From Stenotrophomonas sp. UBA2124 (lineage in GTDB: Bacteria > Pseudomonadota > Gammaproteobacteria > Xanthomonadales > Xanthomonadaceae): a stretch of 64,000 bases of DNA. Both the position numbers and the translations under genes were made by a program. The DNA lies in assembly GCA_002329155.1 (NCBI GenBank), contig DCXY01000001.1:24887-88886 (forward strand). Reading direction: 5' to 3'. The notes below the pieces were generated by a model. That model saw only the letters and a program-made list of their open reading frames with translations, did no database searches and had not been told where the DNA came from. Shown one piece after another: positions 43,477-52,049 of this stretch (position 1 is the stretch's first letter; each line of letters begins with the position of its first letter).

Positions 43477-46251
43477 ATGAGCAGATTAGTCCTGATTGAC
43501 GGTTCCAGTTACCTGTACCGCGCCTTCCACGCGCTGCCGCCGCTGTCCAACGCCGCCGGCGAGCCGACCGGTGCGCTGTTCGGCGTGGTCAACATGCTGC
43601 GCGCCACGCTGAAGGAGAAGCCCGAATACGTCGCCTTCGTGGTGGATGCGCCGGGCAAGACCTTCCGTGACGAAATGTACGCCGAGTACAAGGCCAACCG
43701 CCCGCCCATGCCCGATGACCTGCGCGCGCAGGTGCAGCCGATGTGCGACATCGTGCATGCGCTGGGCATCGACATCCTGCGCGTGTCGGGCGTGGAAGCC
43801 GATGACGTGATCGGCACGCTGGCACTGGCGGGCGCCGCCGACGGGCTGGACGTCACCATCTCCACCGGCGACAAGGATTTCGCCCAGCTGGTGCGCCCCG
43901 GCGTGGGTCTGGTCAACACCATGACCGGCAGCCGCACCGACAGCGACGAAGCGGTGATGGACAAGTTCGGCGTGCACGCCACGCAGATTGTCGATTACCT
44001 GGCGCTGATGGGCGACACCGTGGACAACGTGCCCGGCGTGGAGAAATGCGGCCCCAAGACCGCCGCCAAGTGGCTGGCCGAATACGGTGATCTGGACGGC
44101 GTAATGGCCGCCGCCACGACCATGAAGGGCAAGATCGGCGAGAACCTGCGCACGGCACTGCCGCGCCTGCCCTTGAACCGCGACCTGGTGACCATCCGTA
44201 CCGACGTGGCGCTGGAGCAGGGCCCGCGTGATCTGCACCTGCGCGAGCAGCATGTGGATTCCCTGCGCGAGCTGTATTCGCGCTACGGCTTCACCCAGGC
44301 GCTGCGCGAGCTGGGTGGTGGCGTGGCCGCTCCGGCCGCCGCCGATGACAGCAAGGTCAGCCTGCGCGGCACCGCCGCAGGTTACGCCAAGGGTGGCAGC
44401 GATGCCGCGCCCGCGCCTGCCATTGACCCGGCACTGGCCGCGAAGGGTGAATACGAAACCGTGCTCACCACCGAGCAGCTGCAGGAATGGGTGCAGCGCC
44501 TGCAACAGGCCGAAGAATTCGCCTTCGATACCGAAACCGATGCGCTCGATGCCATGCGCGCCAATCTGGTGGGCCTGAGCCTGGCGGTGGAGCCGGGCAA
44601 GGCCGCGTACATCCCGGTCGGCCACAACTACCCCGGCACGCCGGCGCAGCTGCCGATGGCGCAGGTGCTCGACGCCCTGCGGCCGCTGCTGGAAGGCGCC
44701 GCGCACAGGAAGCTGGGCCAGCACGGCAAGTACGACATCCATGTGCTGCGCCGCCACGGCGTGGACCTGCAGGGCTACCACGACGACACCATGCTGGAGA
44801 GCTTCGTGCTCAACTCCACCGCTACCCGGCATGACATGGATTCGCTGGCGCAGCGTTACCTGGGCTATACCACCACCACCTTCGACCAGGTGGCGGGCAA
44901 GGGCGCCAAGCAGATTTCCTTCTCGCAGGTAGGCATCGACGAGGCCAGCCAGTACGCGGCCGAGGATGCGGACATCACCCTGCGCCTGCACAAGGTGCTG
45001 TCGGCACAGCTGGCGGCCACGCCGTCGCTGGAAAAGGTGTACCGCGAGATCGAAATGCCGCTGGTGCCGGTGCTTGCGCGCATCGAGGCCAACGGTGTGG
45101 CCATCGACAGCGCCGAGCTGAAGCGGCAGAGCGCAGACCTGTCCTCGCGCATGCTGGCCGCGCAGCAGAAGGCCACCGAGCTGGCCGGGCGCACCTTCAA
45201 CCTGGATTCGCCCAAGCAGCTGCAGGCGGTGCTGTTCGATGAACTGGGCCTGCCGGCGCTGGTGAAGACCCCCAAGGGGCAGCCCAGCACCAACGAGGAA
45301 GCACTGGAGGCCATTGCCGAGCAGCACGAGCTGCCGCGCGTGATCCTGGAGTACCGCGGGCTGGCCAAGCTGCGCAGTACCTATACCGACAAGCTGCCGG
45401 AAATGGTGAACCCGGACACGGGCCGCGTGCATACCAGTTACCACCAGTCCGGCGCGGCGACGGGGCGCTTGTCCTCGTCCGATCCCAACCTGCAGAACAT
45501 ACCCATCCGTACCGAAGATGGCCGGCGCATCCGCAAGGCCTTCATCGCACCGCCGGGGCGCAAGCTGATGGCCTGCGACTACTCGCAGATCGAGCTGCGC
45601 ATCATGGCCCACATGTCCGGCGACCCGGGCCTAATCCGTGCCTTCGAGCAGGGCCAGGACGTGCACCGCGCCACCGCTGCCGAAGTGTTCGGCCGGCCGC
45701 TGGACGAGGTGACCGCCAACGAGCGCCGCGCCGCCAAGGCCATCAACTTCGGCCTGATGTACGGCATGAGTGCGTTCGGCCTGGCCAAGAACCTGGGCAT
45801 CGACCGCGGCCAGGCGCAGGACTACGTGTCGCTGTACTTCAGCCGATACCCCGGCGTACGGGATTTCATGGAGCGCATGCGTGAACAGGCGCGCGAGCAG
45901 GGCTATGTGGAAACCCTGTTCGGCCGCCGCCTGTACCTAAACGACATTCATGCCCGCAACCAGGGCCTGCGCGCCGGCGCGGAGCGTGCGGCCATCAACG
46001 CCCCCATGCAGGGCACGGCGGCAGACATCATCAAGCGCGCCATGGTCAGCGTGGACGGCTGGCTGACCGACCATGCCGACCAGGCCAGGATGATCCTGCA
46101 GGTACACGATGAACTGGTGTTCGAGGCCGATGAGAGCTTCATCGACACCTTGCGCAATGCGGTGGAAACCCGCATGTCCGGCGCGGCCGAGCTGCGCGTT
46201 CCGCTGGTGGTGGATACCGGCGTGGGCAACAACTGGGACGAGGCACATTGA
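43477..46251 (+). CDS. polA: DNA polymerase I
   Basis: A 924-residue three-domain enzyme. Residues 1 to about 300 form the 5'-3' flap nuclease (LVLIDGSSYLYRAFHALPPL, GVEADDVIGTLA). The 3'-5' proofreading domain keeps its motif I FDTETDAL near residue 350. The polymerase domain has CDYSQIELRIMAHMSG, RRAAKAINFGLMYGMSAFG and the carboxylate pair region QVHDELVFEAD. All catalytic motifs seem intact, so it should process Okazaki fragments and fill repair gaps. Confidence 0.98.
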   Translation: MSRLVLIDGSSYLYRAFHALPPLSNAAGEPTGALFGVVNMLRATLKEKPEYVAFVVDAPGKTFRDEMYAEYKANRPPMPDDLRAQVQPMCDIVHALGIDILRVSGVEADDVIGTLALAGAADGLDVTISTGDKDFAQLVRPGVGLVNTMTGSRTDSDEAVMDKFGVHATQIVDYLALMGDTVDNVPGVEKCGPKTAAKWLAEYGDLDGVMAAATTMKGKIGENLRTALPRLPLNRDLVTIRTDVALEQGPRDLHLREQHVDSLRELYSRYGFTQALRELGGGVAAPAAADDSKVSLRGTAAGYAKGGSDAAPAPAIDPALAAKGEYETVLTTEQLQEWVQRLQQAEEFAFDTETDALDAMRANLVGLSLAVEPGKAAYIPVGHNYPGTPAQLPMAQVLDALRPLLEGAAHRKLGQHGKYDIHVLRRHGVDLQGYHDDTMLESFVLNSTATRHDMDSLAQRYLGYTTTTFDQVAGKGAKQISFSQVGIDEASQYAAEDADITLRLHKVLSAQLAATPSLEKVYREIEMPLVPVLARIEANGVAIDSAELKRQSADLSSRMLAAQQKATELAGRTFNLDSPKQLQAVLFDELGLPALVKTPKGQPSTNEEALEAIAEQHELPRVILEYRGLAKLRSTYTDKLPEMVNPDTGRVHTSYHQSGAATGRLSSSDPNLQNIPIRTEDGRRIRKAFIAPPGRKLMACDYSQIELRIMAHMSGDPGLIRAFEQGQDVHRATAAEVFGRPLDEVTANERRAAKAINFGLMYGMSAFGLAKNLGIDRGQAQDYVSLYFSRYPGVRDFMERMREQAREQGYVETLFGRRLYLNDIHARNQGLRAGAERAAINAPMQGTAADIIKRAMVSVDGWLTDHADQARMILQVHDELVFEADESFIDTLRNAVETRMSGAAELRVPLVVDTGVGNNWDEAH

Positions 46252-46409
46252 TACCGATAGCCATTTTCGTGACCCTCATCATTCCTGAGTTGTGCGCGGT
46301 GTTTGCTATTTCTGTGGGGTTCTTCCTAGGGTGAATGCCTCCTTAATCTCACTGGAAAATCAGCGGATTCTTCACGAACCATCAATGTTGGGAGTGGTCA
46401 TATAGCTCG

Positions 46410-46533
46410 GGACAGGCGCAATACCTGTCCTGGATCTCTCCCATCCCCTGGAGTAGATCTCGGAGCGGGGATTCCTCCCCAAATGCCCGCTCCCTGGCCC
46501 CGTCGACCCCCCCCTGGTCGGCGGGGCTTCTTT
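46410..46533 (+). ncRNA. sX13: sX13-like small RNA with C-rich loops
   Basis: The space between polA and the DUF421 gene holds a chain of hairpins: GGACAGG/CCTGTCC (46410-46430); a loop with CTCTCCCATCCCC (about 46431-46460); GGAGCGGG/CCCGCTCC enclosing ATTCCTCCCC (46462-46493); and a terminator whose loop is six C's. TATAGC at 46401-46406 is a possible -10 box. The position after polA, the length of about 115-125 bases and the C-rich loops match sX13, the Xanthomonas regulatory RNA that acts on mRNAs with G-rich ribosome-binding sites. Exact ends are estimates, and the identity is from recall of published descriptions. Confidence 0.75.
46498..46533 (+). terminator. Terminator of the sX13-like RNA
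   Basis: An 11-bp stem CCCCGTCGACC/GGTCGGCGGGG (one G-T pair) around CCCCCCT, followed by CTTCTTTAATT. Confidence 0.85.
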
Positions 46534-46630
46534 AATTCCGGCCCATGAAAAACCCGGCATGGCCCGCGCGCGCTTTGCAGCAGGTTGACCGCGACAGGCC
46601 CATCATCGCCAGCAACAACTCAGACCGGAG

Positions 46631-47122
46631 ATGGCGGTGATGTCGGACATGTTCGCGTTGGCGATGCCGTGGTGGGAATTCATGCTGCGCGCGGTGGTGG
46701 TGTACGTGGTGGTGCTGGTGATGGTGCGCGTGGCCGGCAAGCGCGCGCTGGGGCAGTTCACGCCCTTCGACATGCTGCTGCTGATCCTGCTGGGCAACGC
46801 GGTGCAGAACGCGCTGCTGGGCCAGGACACCTCGGTGAGTGGCGGCCTGCTGCTGGCGGCCACGCTGATCGTGCTGAATTTCCTGGTGGGCTGGATCACC
46901 ACGCGCAGCCCGGCTGCCGAGCGGTTGATGGAAGGCGAGCCGGTGGTGCTGGCGCGGCACGGCCAGCTGCTGCATGCGGTGCTGCGGCGCGAGCTTGTCA
47001 GCAAGGCCGACTTTGCCCGCGCCATGCGTGATGCCGAATGCGAGAACGTGGATGAGGTGGATGTGGCGCTGCTGGAAACCAACGGCCACATCACCATCAT
47101 CCCGCGCAAGCCGAACGACTAG
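46631..47122 (+). CDS. DUF421 (YetF-type) membrane protein
   Basis: A 163-residue protein with three N-terminal membrane segments (WWEFMLRAVVVYVVVLVMVR; MLLLILLGNAVQNALLG; LLLAATLIVLNFLVGW) and a soluble C-terminal domain. The pattern KRALGQFTPFDMLLLILLGN is the DUF421 mark, and the tail VDEVDVALLETNGHITII is the small conserved domain. Function is not known; related YetF proteins influence spore or stress physiology in Bacillus. It ends 7 bases before convergent hemF. Confidence 0.88.
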   Translation: MAVMSDMFALAMPWWEFMLRAVVVYVVVLVMVRVAGKRALGQFTPFDMLLLILLGNAVQNALLGQDTSVSGGLLLAATLIVLNFLVGWITTRSPAAERLMEGEPVVLARHGQLLHAVLRRELVSKADFARAMRDAECENVDEVDVALLETNGHITIIPRKPND

Positions 47123-47129
47123 TGGGAGA

Positions 47130-48032
47130 TCAGGCGCCCAGCCAGTCGCGCGGCACAAGGTACTCGGCAAGGCGTGCCTCGTCGCTGCCGGTGCCGGGCT
47201 GGTAGCCGTATTCCCAGCGCACCCGTGGCGGCAGGCTCATCAGGATGCTCTCGCTGCGGCCACCACTCTGCAGGCCGAACAGCGTGCCGCGGTCGTAGAC
47301 CAGGTTGAACTCGACGTAGCGGCCACGGCGGTACAGCTGGAACTCGCGTTCGCGCTCGCCGTAGGGGGTGTCCTTGCGGCGCGCGACAATGGGCAGGTAG
47401 GCATCGAGGAAGCCGTCGCCTACTGCGCGCAGGTAGCCGAAGTCGGTCTCGAAGTCGCCATGCAGGTCGTCGAAGAACAGGCCGCCGACGCCGCGCGTTT
47501 CATTGCGGTGCTTGAGGAAGAAATATTCATCGCACCAGCGTTTGTGTTCGGCATAGCGGTGTTCGCCGTAGGGTGCGCACAGCGCGCGCGCGACGTTGTG
47601 CCAGTGCTGCACATCCTCGTCGAACGGATAGAAGGGGGTCAGGTCGAAACCGCCGCCGAACCATGCGGCCACCTTCTGTCCGTCGCGCTCGGCCTGGAAG
47701 TAGCGCACGTTGGCGTGGGTGGTGGGCAGGTAGGGGTTGCGCGGGTGGAACACCAGCGACACGCCACAGGCGCGCCAGGAGGCGCCTTCCAGCTCCGGGC
47801 GGCTGGCCGAGGCCGAGGGCGGCAGGCGCGTGCCTGCCACATCGGAGAAGCCGATGCCGGCCTGCTCGAACACCGCGCCATCGCGCAGGATGCGGGTGCG
47901 GCCACCGCCGCCTTCGGCACGTTGCCACAGGTCTTCAATGAAACGGGCCTGGCCATCGGCCTGTTCGATGGCGGTGCAGATGCGGTCCTGCAGGCCGGTG
48001 AGGTAGTCGCGTACGCGGTCGAAATCGTTCAT
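47130..48032 (-). CDS. hemF: Oxygen-dependent coproporphyrinogen-III oxidase
   Basis: A 300-residue enzyme of haem synthesis that turns coproporphyrinogen III into protoporphyrinogen IX with oxygen. Signatures are NPYLPTTHANVRYFQAERDG, WFGGGFDLTPFYPF and EYFFLKHRNETRGVGGLFFD. The C-terminal FNLVYDRGTLFGLQSGGR and SLPPRVRWEYGY complete the family pattern. The start is ATG 48032. The gene converges on the DUF421 gene. Confidence 0.96.
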   Translation of the reverse strand: MNDFDRVRDYLTGLQDRICTAIEQADGQARFIEDLWQRAEGGGGRTRILRDGAVFEQAGIGFSDVAGTRLPPSASASRPELEGASWRACGVSLVFHPRNPYLPTTHANVRYFQAERDGQKVAAWFGGGFDLTPFYPFDEDVQHWHNVARALCAPYGEHRYAEHKRWCDEYFFLKHRNETRGVGGLFFDDLHGDFETDFGYLRAVGDGFLDAYLPIVARRKDTPYGEREREFQLYRRGRYVEFNLVYDRGTLFGLQSGGRSESILMSLPPRVRWEYGYQPGTGSDEARLAEYLVPRDWLGA

Positions 48033-48070
48033 GGCCGGTACTGTAACGCACCGTCACGGCGGGCCCGTGC

Positions 48071-48652
48071 TCAGCGGAACAGGGCGCGGACCTCGGCGCG
48101 GCCCAGCTTGATCACCAGCCAGCCATGCAGCGCGGCAAAGGCGATGGCGGTGCCCACGGCGGTGAGCAGGGAGGTCCAGCGGCCTATCTGCAGCTGCGCG
48201 CGCATCTCCGCGCCATCGGGCGAGTTGAGGAACTCGGCCGGGAACATGGCCTGCATGCCGCTGAACATGCTGTCCACCAATGGCAGGCTGGCGAAGTTGA
48301 GCACTGCCACCAGCACCAGGAAGGCGATGAAGCCCAGCCTGCCCCACTCGCGCCGCTTGAACAGGCCCCAGCACACCGCCAGGAAGGCGAGGCAGAGCAG
48401 CAGCTGCAGCAGGCTCAGCAGCGTGGCGTGTTCGCCGAGCCAGCCCATCCATGAGGGCAGCGGAAACAGGCCCTCGGTCTGCATCAGTGCATGCAGGTCG
48501 AGCTGGCCAAGCGCGGCCACCAGCAGCAGCTGCAGCAGGCTCCAGGCCACGGCCAGTACCGCCATCAGCAGTGACAGCCTGGCGGTGACATCGACAAAGC
48601 CCTCGGCAGGTGAGCGCGAGGGGGTGGTGTTGGGCAGATCGGGCAGGGGCAC
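48071..48652 (-). CDS. Membrane protein of unknown function
   Basis: About 193 residues with four membrane segments (LSLLMAVLAVAWSLLQLLLV; TLLSLLQLLLCLAFLAVCWG; LGFIAFLVLVAVLNFASLPL; TSLLTAVGTAIAFAALHGWL). I do not recognise a family. The frame is open to 48874, but the upstream part lies over the Nudix gene and is Arg-rich, so it is not real. GTG 48652 is my chosen start, although no clear ribosome-binding site is visible and the true start could be a nearby TTG or CTG. It lies between nudix and hemF on the same strand and may be cotranscribed with them. Confidence 0.65.
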   Translation of the reverse strand: MPLPDLPNTTPSRSPAEGFVDVTARLSLLMAVLAVAWSLLQLLLVAALGQLDLHALMQTEGLFPLPSWMGWLGEHATLLSLLQLLLCLAFLAVCWGLFKRREWGRLGFIAFLVLVAVLNFASLPLVDSMFSGMQAMFPAEFLNSPDGAEMRAQLQIGRWTSLLTAVGTAIAFAALHGWLVIKLGRAEVRALFR

Positions 48653-48692
48653 GGGCAGAGCAGCGTTGAAGGTTGCCGCACTATCGCCGGAT

Positions 48693-49115
48693 TCAGAGCG
48701 GATGCCCAGCCTGTTCCAGCGCGGCGCGTGCCGCCGGCAGGATGTGCCGCGCGCTGAGCGGAGCCAGGGTGACGCCATGTGGCGGCTGCAATGGTATCCA
48801 CGCCAGTTCCGCGATCTCGGCCTGCGCCTGCGGCGTGCCTTCGACATGGACCAGGAAGGCCTCGCCCTGCACACGGTGGCCGGCTTCGTTCACCGCATCG
48901 GCCTCGAACAGGCCAAGGCGTAGCGCGCTGGCTGCCTGCAGGCCGATGCCGAGCTCCTCATGCAGCTCACGCGCCAGGGTCTGCAGCGCGGTCTCGCCGG
49001 GCTCACGCTTGCCGCCGGGCTGGATGAAGGTATGCGAGCCCTGCTTGCGCACGACCAGCACGCGCTGGCTGGCATCGAGGATTACAGCGGTGACGATGCG
49101 GATGGCGTCCGGCAT
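48693..49115 (-). CDS. Nudix hydrolase
   Basis: A 140-residue hydrolase of nucleoside diphosphates linked to another moiety. The Nudix box GGKREPGETALQTLARELHE with EELGI is complete (G-x5-E-x7-R-E-x2-E-E-x-G). The preceding VVRKQGSHTFIQPGG is typical of the small MutT-like group. Which nucleotide it cleaves is not visible. It starts at ATG 49115. Confidence 0.9.
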   Translation of the reverse strand: MPDAIRIVTAVILDASQRVLVVRKQGSHTFIQPGGKREPGETALQTLARELHEELGIGLQAASALRLGLFEADAVNEAGHRVQGEAFLVHVEGTPQAQAEIAELAWIPLQPPHGVTLAPLSARHILPAARAALEQAGHPL

Positions 49116-49233
49116 GAAAAGCTCTCTGGAATGTTCGGCTTCTGGTGAAACGGGGCAACGACGTGCGTGGCCCCTTTGGACGATGGCATGGACCTCCCAT
49201 CCTGCACCAGAAGTATTTCGCCATCGCGCATGT

Positions 49234-49275
49234 ACCCCTCCCCAACCCTCCCCTTCGCTGCGCGAAAGGGAGGGA
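49234..49275 (+). repeat. Intergenic C/G-rich hairpin repeat, copy 8
   Basis: ACCCCTCCCCAACCCTCCCC then inner stem TTCGC-TGC-GCGAA and AAGGGAGGG, the same inner stem as copy 1. Confidence 0.8.
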
Positions 49276-49326
49276 GTAGAGACGGCACCTCCGCAAACTC
49301 ATCGATCACTGCGCAGTGCTTTTCAG

Positions 49327-49371
49327 CCCCCTCCCTTTCGCGTAGCGAAGGGGAGGGTTGGGGAGGGGTGC
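49327..49371 (-). repeat. Intergenic C/G-rich hairpin repeat, copy 9 (inverted)
   Basis: CCCCTCCCTTTCGC-GTA-GCGAAGGGGAGGG, then TTGGGGAGGGG, in opposite orientation to copy 8. Both fill much of the 325-base space between the Nudix gene and the peptidase gene, which also contains the terminator at 49413-49430 and no gene I can support. Confidence 0.8.
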
Positions 49372-49404
49372 CTTTCCATCGACAACCCACCCAACCACGG
49401 CACA

Positions 49405-49431
49405 GACAACAAGGGCGCCTCGCGGCGCCCC
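49405..49431 (-). terminator. Terminator after the S9 peptidase gene
   Basis: Perfect 7-bp stem GGGCGCC/GGCGCCC (49413-49419 with 49424-49430). On the minus strand it is followed by TTGTTGTCT, 10 bases after the peptidase stop. Confidence 0.8.
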
Positions 49432-49440
49432 TGTCGGTGA

Positions 49441-51807
49441 TCACTTCAGGTTCTGCTCGAACAGTTTGAGGATGCGCTTGTACTGGTCCAGCCAGGAGTC
49501 GGCGCGGGTGTAGCCGTGGCGCTCCAGCGGGTAGGGGGCGATGGACCAGTTGTCCTTGTGCAGTTCGATCAGCTTCTGGCTCATGTTGACCGAGTCCTGG
49601 AAGAACACGTTGTCGTCCATCATGCCGTGGGCGATCAGCAGGTTGTCCTGCAGGCCTTCGGCATACTCGATGGGCGAGGACACGCGGTAGGCCTCCGGGT
49701 CGATGTCCGGGGTGTTGAGGATGTTGCTGGTATAGCCATGGTTGTACTGGTGCCAGTCACCCACCGGGCGCAGCGCGGCGCCGGCCTTGAACGTGCCCGG
49801 CGAGCGGAACAGCGCCATGTAGGTCATGAAGCCGCCGTAGGAACCGCCGTAGATGCCGGCATGGGCGCGGTCGCCCTGCTTGGTTTCCACCAGCCAGTCC
49901 AGGCCGTCCAGGTAGTCCTCAAGTTCCGGATGGCCCATGTTGCGGTAGATGGCGGTGCGCCAGTCGCGGCCATAGCCCTCGCTGCCGCGGTAGTCCATGT
50001 CCAGCACGATGTAACCCTTCTGCACCAGCAGGTTGTGGAACATCTGCTCGCGGAAGTAGTTGGAATAGCGCGCATGCACGTTCTGCAGGTAGCCGGCGCC
50101 GTGCACGAACATGGCGATAGGGTACTGCTTGCCGGGCTCCAGCGTTTCCGGGCCGTAGTACTTGGCCCAGACGTGGCCCGCACCGTGCTTGCTCGGCACC
50201 TGCACCATCTGCGGTTGCACCCACTCGCGTGCCTTGAACTCGGCGCTGCGCGTGTCGGTGAGCTTGCGTGCGTCGCCACCGGCGGCCGGCAGCACGGCTA
50301 CCTGTGCCGGCAGGTACGGTGCGGAGTAACGCACCATCAGCTGCTGGCCATCCGGCGACAGGCTGAAATCCTCCACGCCGTCGAGCGCGGTCACTTCACG
50401 CACGGCACCGCCGTTGGCATCGACGTTGCACACTTCGTAATCGCCCGGCCACTTCTGGTTGCACAGGAAATAGAAGCTGCGGCCATCAGCGGACAGCTCC
50501 GGTGCCGAGGTTTCCCACTTGCCCGAAGTCAGCGCCTTCGGCTTGCCGCTGCCGCTCTGGGTGTACAGGTGCGAGTAGCCCGATTCCTCGGACAGCAGCC
50601 ACAGCGTGCGGTTGTCCGGCAGCCAGCCGAAATCGTTGAAGCTCCAGTTGATCCAGCCGTTGTCGGTGAGCCGGTGGCGGTTTTCCAGGCGCGCGCTGGT
50701 GGCGCTGGTGGTGGCGACCCAGCGGTCCTTGTTGTCGTTGGCGCGCAGCATGATGGCCGCCTGGCTGCCATCGGCATTCCAGCGGATGCCGCCGCCCACA
50801 TACTCGCTCATCAGCTCCACCGGGCGGTTGCCCTTGAGCGCGTCCTTGCCGGCCTTGCGGCGCAGCTCGGCCAGCGGGTCGGTGGCGATGCCGGGCAGGT
50901 TGTCCAGCGACAGCGGCTGGACCTTGCCGGTGGCCGCATCCACCAGCCAGAACGAATGCGGCTCGGGGTTGTTGCGGCCCACGCGGGTGCGGGTGTCCTC
51001 GGTTTCCTCGTAACCGGATTCGGTGACGTACAACGGCATCTTGCCGCCGCGGCCATCGTCGAAATCCTTGGGCTTGGTCACCACGATCAGGTGGCGCGCA
51101 TCCGGCGAGAGCACGCTGTCGAAGATGGCGACATCGGCACCCAGGTAGATGGGCGCCGGTGCGCGGGTGGGGTCGGCCTGGCGCCAGCGTTCGCCCTGCT
51201 CACGCAGCTCCTCGCGCTGGGCGCGGTCGCTGCGCAGGGTGGACAGCGTGCGCATCTGCTGGTCGCGCAGCACGTCGGCCTTGGGTGCATCGGCCGGGTT
51301 CTTTTCGGCGCGCAGCTGGGCTACCTGGCTGACGATGCCGCTGCGCGCATTCCAATGGAACCAGTTGTTTGCGGTCTGCCAGATCACGCCGCCATCGCTG
51401 GCGAAATTGACGCCGCGCGCCTGGTCGTTGCCGCGGGTGAGCTGGGTGAGCGCGCCGCTGCGCAGGTCACGCACGAACACGTCGCCGTTGCGGACGAAGG
51501 CCATGCGCTGGCGGCTGCTGTCGTAGACACGGCGGGCGGCGTCCAGCGTGCCGCGCTGGTCGTCGGCCACCTGCTGGGCCACGCCGCCGGCCACCGGCTG
51601 GCGGAAGGTGTCGCGCACGGCGCTGGCCTTGCGCTTGAGCGTGTATTCGACCTGCTGGCCATTCCACGACCACCAGGCCGATTCCACCGGCGGCCCGATC
51701 CAGTCCGGGTCGGCCATGGCCTGCTCGATGGTGATCGGCGTGGGCGCGGCATGGGCGCTGCCGAAAGCGGTCAACAACAGCAGCGACAGGGGCAGGAGCT
51801 TGGGCAT
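49441..51807 (-). CDS. S9 family prolyl oligopeptidase-type peptidase (dipeptidyl peptidase IV-like), exported
   Basis: A 788-residue serine peptidase with a signal peptide (MPKLLPLSLLLLTAFGSAHA). The N-terminal beta-propeller of the DPP IV type covers roughly residues 90-500. The C-terminal alpha/beta hydrolase has the nucleophile in YGGSYGGFMTYMAL, the Asp in AHGMMDDNVFF and the His in YPLERHGYTRADSW. It would cut dipeptides, perhaps after Pro or Ala, from peptides in the periplasm or outside. The frame is open to 51933, but ATG 51807 gives the signal peptide. It diverges from cydA across 242 bases. Confidence 0.92.
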   Translation of the reverse strand: MPKLLPLSLLLLTAFGSAHAAPTPITIEQAMADPDWIGPPVESAWWSWNGQQVEYTLKRKASAVRDTFRQPVAGGVAQQVADDQRGTLDAARRVYDSSRQRMAFVRNGDVFVRDLRSGALTQLTRGNDQARGVNFASDGGVIWQTANNWFHWNARSGIVSQVAQLRAEKNPADAPKADVLRDQQMRTLSTLRSDRAQREELREQGERWRQADPTRAPAPIYLGADVAIFDSVLSPDARHLIVVTKPKDFDDGRGGKMPLYVTESGYEETEDTRTRVGRNNPEPHSFWLVDAATGKVQPLSLDNLPGIATDPLAELRRKAGKDALKGNRPVELMSEYVGGGIRWNADGSQAAIMLRANDNKDRWVATTSATSARLENRHRLTDNGWINWSFNDFGWLPDNRTLWLLSEESGYSHLYTQSGSGKPKALTSGKWETSAPELSADGRSFYFLCNQKWPGDYEVCNVDANGGAVREVTALDGVEDFSLSPDGQQLMVRYSAPYLPAQVAVLPAAGGDARKLTDTRSAEFKAREWVQPQMVQVPSKHGAGHVWAKYYGPETLEPGKQYPIAMFVHGAGYLQNVHARYSNYFREQMFHNLLVQKGYIVLDMDYRGSEGYGRDWRTAIYRNMGHPELEDYLDGLDWLVETKQGDRAHAGIYGGSYGGFMTYMALFRSPGTFKAGAALRPVGDWHQYNHGYTSNILNTPDIDPEAYRVSSPIEYAEGLQDNLLIAHGMMDDNVFFQDSVNMSQKLIELHKDNWSIAPYPLERHGYTRADSWLDQYKRILKLFEQNLK

Positions 51808-52049
51808 GGAGGGCACCGGTAATGAAAACCGGACAAGCCTAGCAGTCCGCCTCCGGCGCGGGCTGGGCCACAGGTCATGGCGGGTGGGTTTCGGCGACCT
51901 TGATGACGGAATCGGCATGGTCACAAATGGCAATCAGGTTTCCACGCGTTGCGTGCGACTTTTTGCCGCACTGCGACATCAGGTCACACCCGCCGCTCAC
52001 AGATAGAGGACCAGAATGGGTCCAATTCAAAAAGACCAGCGAGGCGAGC

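Noticed and set aside
46252..46540. Spot 42 (spf) RNA, which follows polA in enterobacteria
   Set aside because: The sequence and C-rich loops do not match Spot 42; the sX13 pattern fits better.
46974..48923. A 649-codon plus-strand frame opposite hemF and the membrane-protein gene
   Set aside because: hemF on the minus strand is certain; the plus-strand translation has no motif and starts inside the DUF421 gene.
49516..51822. A 768-codon plus-strand frame opposite the S9 peptidase
   Set aside because: The peptidase has a signal peptide and an intact catalytic triad; the antisense product is low-complexity Val/Gly/Ala/His.
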